Assembly: GCA_002364005.1 (NCBI GenBank)
Contig: DEXG01000011.1
Coordinates: forward strand, 1 to 11,831
Direction: 5' to 3'
Source: Phycisphaerales bacterium UBA3190
Lineage (GTDB): Bacteria; Planctomycetota; Phycisphaerae; Phycisphaerales; UBA1924
Length of the DNA stretch: 11,831 bases
The notes under the pieces are model-generated. The model worked only from the letters and a program-made list of their open reading frames with translations, ran no database searches and was not told where the DNA came from. Within the stretch, counting starts at the first letter, position 1. Each line of letters begins with the position of its first letter. The position numbers and the translations under genes are program-made. This document shows, piece by piece, positions 7,849 through 11,831 of this stretch.

Positions 7849-7853
7849 ACCCC

Positions 7854-8333
7854 ATGGCACTCGAACCCATCAAGGCGAAGACAGACGGCTCACCCGCGCA
7901 GCTTGAGATCATCGAGCCGCTCTGTGCCGTCTTCAGGCGTGCCCTCAAGGGCGAGGGGCTCAAGTACACCCCCGAACGGGCGATGATCCTCGACACCATC
8001 ATCGCCTTCGACGGCCTCTTCGAAGCCGACCAGCTCCTCGACGCGCTCAAGGACAAAGGGCACAGTGTGTCCAAGGCGACGGTCTATCGCACGCTCAAGC
8101 TGCTCGAATCGTGCAACATCATCCAGCAGGTGCTCTTCGATCGCGACCAGTCGCACTACCAGCTCACCGTGGGCAACACGGGCAACACCCTGCTGATTAA
8201 TATTGATACGGGCGAGGTCGAGACGCTCGAAATCCCCGAGCTGATCGCGTTGCGTGACAAGGTCTGTGCCGCCAAGGGGCTCAGGGCTCAGGGGCACAAG
8301 CTGCAGATCTTCGTCAGCGCCGGCGACGCGTAA
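7854..8333 (+). CDS. Fur-family transcriptional regulator with degenerate metal sites
   Basis: A 159-residue protein of the ferric-uptake-regulator fold. The DNA-binding winged helix is intact: GLKYTPERAMILDTI (35-49), EADQLLDALKDKG (57-69) and the recognition part SVSKATVYRTLKLLE (71-85). The dimerisation half is recognisable from SHYQL (100-104) and GHKLQIFV (147-154), but the metal ligands are nearly all gone. Where Fur proteins have an H-H-x-H cluster and a C-x2-C pair, this one reads VGNTGNTLLINIDTG. The site matching E. coli His33 is Phe56, and that of Glu81 is Gln103. A 30-residue N-terminal extension precedes the fold. It probably still binds DNA as a dimer, but cannot sense metal in the usual way. 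It is divergent from the glycosyltransferase operon, which is an obvious candidate target; that is inference. Confidence 0.85.
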   Translation: MALEPIKAKTDGSPAQLEIIEPLCAVFRRALKGEGLKYTPERAMILDTIIAFDGLFEADQLLDALKDKGHSVSKATVYRTLKLLESCNIIQQVLFDRDQSHYQLTVGNTGNTLLINIDTGEVETLEIPELIALRDKVCAAKGLRAQGHKLQIFVSAGDA

Positions 8334-9009
8334 GCAACCCACCGAATACACCGACCAACATCACCCCACCGGGTGCGGGCACGACGGTCGCGGCCTGACC
8401 GGCGATATCGTTGTATCCCCAGCGCGTGGGGATGATGTCGATATCAACCACGCCCTCACGCACCTCATAGGACAGGTCGAACTGGGCGAAGCCGTAGTGC
8501 ATGCCGCCGTCCTGCTCGAACTCGATCCCGACGGTGAAAGCATCGTCGACCGTAAAGACACCCGGCAGGCCGGTCAGGTCGTTGTACCCGTGGACGGGGC
8601 GCCAGCCATCCACAAAGTTTGCACTGGAATCGATGGCATCTCCATCGTGGAAGGCCTGCGGGCCGAAGTAGTCGATCCCCTCGGGTGCGATCGGGATCGG
8701 GATGCGTGTGGGGTCGGTCGATTCGGCGGTATTGGTCACCGTGCCCGTGCCGATCCAGATGAAATCGCCGTTGAGATCCTGCAGGTGCATGAAGAAGATC
8801 GACCCGGCGGGCATCTCGCCGATCATGGGCTGCTGGTCGGCTGCGTGGGTGATATCGAGCGATTGCCCGTAGATCTCATTGCCATAGTTTGGGTCGAAGA
8901 AGTCCAATCCCTTGGCGGCCGCATAGTTCTCGAAGACAATCATGTCGGCATCGGCCGATACACAAAGCCCCGAAACAACGATCAACGCCAGAACCCGGTC
9001 AGCTTGCAT
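8314..9009 (-). CDS. Exported protein with PEP-CTERM-like C-terminal sorting signal
   Basis: A 231-residue secreted protein. The N-terminus is a signal peptide: a hydrophobic core LALIVVSGLCVSA (7-19) with likely cleavage after ADA (residue 21). The C-terminus has the tripartite form of PEP-CTERM/exosortase signals: VPAPG (210-214), a hydrophobic helix (216-226) and a basic end TRRRR (227-231), with Ala replacing the usual Glu. The mature part has no recognised domain; it is acidic, rich in Gly, Asp and aromatic residues, and looks like an all-beta extracellular domain, as is common in such planctomycete proteins. An exosortase/archaeosortase-type enzyme elsewhere in the genome would be expected to process it. 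It has a good ribosome site, lies 95 bases after the exbD genes and overlaps the Fur-family gene tail to tail by 20 bases. Confidence 0.85.
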   Translation of the reverse strand: MQADRVLALIVVSGLCVSADADMIVFENYAAAKGLDFFDPNYGNEIYGQSLDITHAADQQPMIGEMPAGSIFFMHLQDLNGDFIWIGTGTVTNTAESTDPTRIPIPIAPEGIDYFGPQAFHDGDAIDSSANFVDGWRPVHGYNDLTGLPGVFTVDDAFTVGIEFEQDGGMHYGFAQFDLSYEVREGVVDIDIIPTRWGYNDIAGQAATVVPAPGGVMLVGVFGGLLTRRRR

Positions 9010-9104
9010 GAGATATCCCTTCTGTGTGTGGGTACGCCCTGACTTCGAGCATACCCGATCGTGGACGCAGGCCGGAGCAAGAACTTGCGATTCGCTCTCT
9101 GGGC
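9010..9104 (-). other. Intergenic region before the PEP-CTERM-like gene
   Basis: This 95-base gap separates the end of the exbD genes from the exported protein gene. It contains a perfect 12-base palindrome, GCAAG-AA-CTTGC (9077-9088), without a T run after it, so it is not an ordinary terminator but might be an operator. On the minus strand TATGCT (9053-9048) is a weak -10 candidate that would give a leader of about 30 bases; no good -35 accompanies it. Confidence 0.35.
9016..9021 (-). promoter_or_regulatory. Ribosome binding site for the PEP-CTERM-like gene
   Basis: On the minus strand AAGGGA is followed by six bases and the ATG at 9009. It is the best Shine-Dalgarno site among the minus-strand genes here, and fixes this start. 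Confidence 0.8.
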
Positions 9105-9578
9105 CTATCGGATCGCGACGCGCATGCCCATGCGGCTGCCCGCGTCGTGCAGGGACACGACCGAGCCGTAGGGCACCTCGTCGCTCGCCCCGATGCGGAG
9201 AATCAGCCCCTCGCTCAGTCTTGGGTCCATCGCGTCGATGCGTTCGATGACCCGCTCGATGGGCAACGCCTCATCGCCCAGCCCGCGCACCATCACGCGG
9301 CTGTTATCAACAAACAACGCAAGATCGAGCATGGGCGTTGGCAGATCGAACCCCGTAGCCCCGTCCGAATCCTCGTGCTGCTCGGGCAGGTCGGTACGCA
9401 GGAACCACTCCTGACCCGCGATGGTCGAGGCGGCCATGAAGAAGATCAGGATCACGAGCACCACATCGACCATGGGTGTCATGTTCGGCCCGAAGCGCCC
9501 CCGCCCCGCGAAGATGTTGCGTTGACGCAGCGGGCGCGAGCGGGTCGGCTGTTGTTGTTCGTGCCGCTGCTCGCTCAT
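9105..9578 (-). CDS. ExbD/TolR-family protein (second copy)
   Basis: A 157-residue bitopic inner-membrane protein of the biopolymer-transport ExbD/TolR family, which forms the mobile part of proton-driven motors together with ExbB/TolQ. A cytoplasmic Gln/Arg-rich N-terminus of about 30 residues leads to PNMTPMVDVVLVILIFFM (31-48). Asp38 in the single membrane helix is the conserved proton-relay residue. The rest is a periplasmic domain ending in GMRVAIR. The start overlaps the stop of the preceding exbD-like gene by four bases (ATGA). It differs from that neighbour in length and in most of the periplasmic sequence, so the two may form a heteromeric motor or serve separate partners. No TonB, TolA, TolB or Pal gene is present in the window. 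Confidence 0.93.
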   Translation of the reverse strand: MSEQRHEQQQPTRSRPLRQRNIFAGRGRFGPNMTPMVDVVLVILIFFMAASTIAGQEWFLRTDLPEQHEDSDGATGFDLPTPMLDLALFVDNSRVMVRGLGDEALPIERVIERIDAMDPRLSEGLILRIGASDEVPYGSVVSLHDAGSRMGMRVAIR

Positions 9579-9994
9579 GGCTGCTTCTCCGTGACCAGCT
9601 CGACTCGGCCGATGCCCATGTCGCGCAGCACATTGAGCACGGGGCGGACGAAGCGGTGGGGGGTCTCACGGTCAGCGCGGATCCGGACGGGTGTGTTGGG
9701 CGATCGGGCGAGCATGCCGCTGATCTGTGCCTCGATCCGCTCGAGCTCGATCGCATCGCCATTGAGCGAGCGCTCGCCGTCGCGTGTCACCCCGATGACG
9801 ATCGGATCGGTCTGGACTGTTTCCTCGACACCCGTGCGTGATGCGGGGAGCGAGATCGCGGCCCGCCGGTCCAGCGCCAGCTGCCCCACGAGCAGGTAGA
9901 ACACGATCAGCACCATCACCACATCGATCATGGGCGTGACATTCACCCGTGCCGATGCGCCCTCGTCGTTCAGGATGGAACGACGACGCATCAT
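9575..9994 (-). CDS. ExbD/TolR-family protein (first copy)
   Basis: A 139-residue ExbD/TolR-type protein. After a short basic N-terminus (MMRRRSIL) comes ARVNVTPMIDVVMVLIVFYL (15-34), a single membrane helix with Asp24 as the proton-relay residue, then a periplasmic domain with the family's typical alternating helix/strand end: RADRETPHRFVRPVLNVLRDMG, where the RA(D) strand and the amphipathic helix are characteristic of ExbD. The start is the ATG at 9994, overlapping the channel gene's stop by four bases; the next codon is also ATG. The longer frame open to 10108 runs backwards into the channel gene and is not used. It is coupled on both sides, so it should be made in step with its partners. 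Confidence 0.93.
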   Translation of the reverse strand: MMRRRSILNDEGASARVNVTPMIDVVMVLIVFYLLVGQLALDRRAAISLPASRTGVEETVQTDPIVIGVTRDGERSLNGDAIELERIEAQISGMLARSPNTPVRIRADRETPHRFVRPVLNVLRDMGIGRVELVTEKQP

Positions 9995-10665
9995 GCCGAT
10001 TCGGACCCCTGCTCGGGGATCATATCGACAAGCTCGCCCGCCTGGGCCATCGCGGTGTTGCAGTGCTTCTCGACGAGCGAGCGGAAGATGCCGTACACCA
10101 AAAGGCACGGCACCGCGAGCACCAGGCCCAGCATGGTGTGGAACAACGCCTTGGAAATACCCAGCGAGAGGTCGGTCGGCCCGGCCGCCCCGCCCGCCTG
10201 ACCGAGGCGCACGAACGCGATGATCATGCCCCAGACCGTACCGGCCAAACCAACCAGCGGGCCCAGCTCACCGATGATGCGGAGCAGGTCCAGCGGCCTG
10301 CTCCAGCGGGCGCACGCGTTGGAAGCGGCCAGTTCGGCGGCATCGCGCATCGCGTCCCGCCCCTTGGCCCGAGCCGCGTAGGCGGCTTTGCACGCCAGCA
10401 CCACGATCGAGTCATCGCCAGTCAGTCCCTTCTCGAACTTGCCCAGGTTCTTCTGCATGAGATGCTCACGCAGGTTCTGGTAGGTCGCGTCCGGGGCGAT
10501 CACCGATCGGCGCGCATCCATGACGACGCGCGAGATGAGCGCGACCGCCACCAGCGAGCCGAGGATCAGCGCGATCGAGAAGACATCGAATGAATCAACG
10601 AAGAGCGACCACGCGTTCATCGCGCCGCTCGATTCGGTTGCCTGTGCCAGTGTGATTGCATGCAT
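9991..10665 (-). CDS. MotA/TolQ/ExbB-family proton channel protein
   Basis: A 224-residue inner-membrane protein that, with ExbD-type partners, turns proton flow into mechanical work for outer-membrane uptake or envelope constriction. Three membrane helices are visible: about 28-48, 133-152 and 173-196. The family core is clear in GELGPLVGLAGTVWGMIIAF (132-151) and in HTMLGLVLAVPCLLVYGIF (176-194), and a cytoplasmic helical loop lies between helices 1 and 2. Length is normal for ExbB without a periplasmic leader domain. The ATG at 10665 has no Shine-Dalgarno site; TACCCT six bases before it might be a -10 box of a leaderless start. An in-frame ATG at 10620 is an alternative. It lies 32 bases after tsaE and overlaps the first exbD-like gene by ATGA. 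Confidence 0.94.
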   Translation of the reverse strand: MHAITLAQATESSGAMNAWSLFVDSFDVFSIALILGSLVAVALISRVVMDARRSVIAPDATYQNLREHLMQKNLGKFEKGLTGDDSIVVLACKAAYAARAKGRDAMRDAAELAASNACARWSRPLDLLRIIGELGPLVGLAGTVWGMIIAFVRLGQAGGAAGPTDLSLGISKALFHTMLGLVLAVPCLLVYGIFRSLVEKHCNTAMAQAGELVDMIPEQGSESA

Positions 10666-10670
10666 GCCTA

Positions 10671-10697
10671 GAGGGTATCACGCGACGGACCCTCGCG
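10671..10697 (-). promoter_or_regulatory. Mutually exclusive stem-loops between tsaE and the exbB-like gene
   Basis: The 32-base gap holds two perfect inverted repeats that share bases: CGCGA/TCGCG (10697-10693 with 10685-10681) and GAGGGT/ACCCTC (10694-10689 with 10676-10671). Only one can form at a time. Neither has a T run, so this is not a terminator. The second would pair the bases just before the exbB-like ATG. A role in setting downstream expression is inferred. Confidence 0.4.
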
Positions 10698-11345
10698 TTA
10701 CTCGCCCTGCTCGATATCAGACTGCTCGATCGGTCGACTGATGACATGCTCTTCGTTGAACCACGCGTTGAGGTCGGCCATGCGTGCCTTCTCGCTGGCA
10801 AAGGGCCACGACAGGCAGTCACCCGAAACGGGCTGACCCGTGACCGGGCAGGTCGTATCGGGGCGGGGCCTGATTGCTTCAAAGCCCGCACGGTCTTCCC
10901 AGTGCGAAGGGATCTCGAATCGGAAGCGTCGGCTCGTCTCGTCCACATGATCGATCATGATCCGCAGCGCATCGCCCGGGATCGCCTCGTCGATGCGCTC
11001 GGGCCATTCGATGAGCACGATCGCGTCGCCGTCGATGATCCGGTCCCAGCCCAGCGCGTCGAGTTCCGACTCATCGCCCAGGCGGTAGCAATCCAGGTGC
11101 GCGATCATCGGGTGGTCGCCGTCTTCTTTGCCGTAGATGTTCATGATGACGAAGGTGGGCGACGACACCGCGTTGGGGGCGATGCCGAACCGCTGGGCCA
11201 GCAGGCGCACGAAGGTCGTCTTGCCGGCGCCCATCTCGCCCTCGAGGCGCACGATGTCGCCCCGGCGCAGCACGGCCGCCAGATCGTCGGCGATCACGCG
11301 GGTGTGTTCAAGGGACGGCGCGTTGCGGGTCAGCTCGATGGGCAT
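10698..11345 (-). CDS. tsaE: TsaE, tRNA t6A-synthesis ATPase, with a degenerate YacG-like C-terminal domain
   Basis: TsaE is the ATPase that, with TsaB, TsaC and TsaD, makes the threonylcarbamoyl-A37 modification of ANN-decoding tRNAs. Residues 1 to about 150 are a complete TsaE: Walker A GEMGAGKTT (36-44), SSPTFVIMNIY (61-71), HLDCYRL (83-89) with the Walker-B-like aspartate, and IVLIEWPERI (109-118). Normal TsaE ends near 150-160, but this protein continues to 215. The extension CPVTG (166-170), WPFASEKARMADLNAWFNEE (180-199) and ISRP (202-205) follows YacG, the small zinc-finger inhibitor of DNA gyrase (C-P-x-C, P-F-C-S-x-R-C, D-L-x-x-W), with matching spacing. Cys166 is kept, but the other three zinc ligands are Thr169, Ala183 and Ala187, so zinc is probably not bound. 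It lies 36 bases after serA, with only a weak ribosome site. Confidence 0.93.
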   Translation of the reverse strand: MPIELTRNAPSLEHTRVIADDLAAVLRRGDIVRLEGEMGAGKTTFVRLLAQRFGIAPNAVSSPTFVIMNIYGKEDGDHPMIAHLDCYRLGDESELDALGWDRIIDGDAIVLIEWPERIDEAIPGDALRIMIDHVDETSRRFRFEIPSHWEDRAGFEAIRPRPDTTCPVTGQPVSGDCLSWPFASEKARMADLNAWFNEEHVISRPIEQSDIEQGE

Positions 11346-11381
11346 GCTCTATTCTTCGCACGCCGAGCCAAAAGATCAGTC

Positions 11382-11831
11382 TTACCAGAGCATGCGGGTG
11401 CGAATCGACTCATCGATCGCGTTGATCCGCTCGGCAAGCTCGTCGGCGGCGCTGGGGTCGGCATCGAGAACGATGTAGCCGATCTGCGGGTTGGTCTGCA
11501 GGTACTGGGCGCTGATGTTGATCCCCAACTCGCTGGCCCCGTCGTGGATCTTGCTCAGCACGCCCGGCACATTGCGGTGGAAGTTGAGGATCCGGTGCGG
11601 TCGTTTGTCGCCCTCGACGAGGTGACGCTGCTGGTCGGGGAGGTCCACCTCGGGGATGTTGACCGAGCCGGTGGTGGTGCCCCGGTTCATGAACCGGGTG
11701 ATTTTCCCGGCGGTATCGACACTGATTGCTTCCTGGGCCTCGATTGTTGAGCCGCCCACATGGGGGGTGAGGATGACATTGTCCAGCCCCTGCAGCGGGC
11801 AGCTGAATGCCTCGCCGCTCTTGGCGGGCTC
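11382..11831 (-). CDS. serA: D-3-phosphoglycerate dehydrogenase, C-terminal part (gene runs off the right edge)
   Basis: SerA oxidises 3-phosphoglycerate, the first step of serine synthesis. Only the last 149 residues are in the window; the 5' end is beyond base 11831. The segment LTPHVGGSTIEAQEAI (21-36 of the visible part) is the catalytic-histidine region of the E. coli-type enzyme. An ACT domain follows, with FHRNVPGVL (84-92) and LGINISAQYLQTNPQIGY (102-119). The residues that bind the inhibitor L-serine in E. coli (His344, Asn346, Asn364) are all matched, at visible positions 85, 87 and 105, so feedback inhibition by serine is likely kept. The protein ends in RTRMLW, like the E. coli end RARLLY. 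The assignment is secure, with the short ACT-only regulatory end rather than the longer ASB-ACT form. Confidence 0.95.
   Translation of the reverse strand, partial: EPAKSGEAFSCPLQGLDNVILTPHVGGSTIEAQEAISVDTAGKITRFMNRGTTTGSVNIPEVDLPDQQRHLVEGDKRPHRILNFHRNVPGVLSKIHDGASELGINISAQYLQTNPQIGYIVLDADPSAADELAERINAIDESIRTRMLW

Noticed and set aside
8337..9009. Lipobox at the signal peptide of the exported protein (Cys16)
   Set aside because: The residues before Cys16 are S-G-L, not the L-[AS]-[GA] pattern, and a normal signal peptidase I site (ADA) follows.
9077..9088. Palindrome GCAAGAACTTGC as a terminator of the exbD genes
   Set aside because: The stem is only five pairs with a two-base loop and no T run follows on either strand. 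It is kept only as a possible operator in the intergenic entry.
10656..11750. Plus-strand open frame of 364 codons opposite tsaE and serA
   Set aside because: It lies antisense to two recognised genes, and its composition (Val, Asp, His, Arg rich) is that of a shadow frame.

Overview
The window looks like a piece of the core chromosome of a GC-rich planctomycete, most likely class Phycisphaerae. Four things point there, none decisive alone: a 5S rRNA gene at the short end of the bacterial range; a membrane protein ending in two zinc ribbons of the C-x-C-G-Y / C-P-E-C-G type that is very common in Planctomycetota; an exported protein with a V-P-A-P / hydrophobic / R-R-R-R tail of the PEP-CTERM kind; and weak or missing Shine-Dalgarno sites at several gene starts. 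No phage, transposon, CRISPR or tRNA signal was seen.

Layout. Bases 1-405 are the 3' end of a 23S rRNA gene, colinear with E. coli 23S from about U2493 through the sarcin-ricin loop. A 156-base spacer rich in hairpins leads to a 5S rRNA gene (about 562-669) and a strong intrinsic terminator (673-712). A plus-strand run follows: an unrecognised 238-residue protein, a DinB-like protein coupled to it by a one-base stop/start overlap, and a six-helix membrane protein with paired zinc ribbons. Its stop codon overlaps that of a convergent minus-strand operon, which reads from about 7793 down to 2884: a large GT-C type membrane glycosyltransferase, a polytopic flippase/LPG-synthase-like protein and a glutamine-dependent NAD+ synthetase, packed with a 4-base overlap and a 3-base gap.

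Divergent from that operon is a Fur-family regulator (7854-8333) whose winged helix is intact but whose metal ligands are almost all replaced. Its 3' end overlaps by 20 bases a convergent exported PEP-CTERM-like protein. The rest is one minus-strand block read from the right edge: serA (3' end only), tsaE with an extra C-terminal domain, an ExbB/TolQ-type channel protein and two different ExbD/TolR-type proteins joined by ATGA overlaps.

The most notable points are the tsaE product, which carries a C-terminal domain that reads as a YacG (DNA gyrase inhibitor) zinc finger with three of four cysteines lost; the Fur-family protein stripped of its metal sites; and the 60-base divergent region at 7794-7853, where both genes have a TANNAT box 5-7 bases before their ATG, suggesting leaderless transcripts. 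All assignments were made by eye from sequence motifs; no database search was run.
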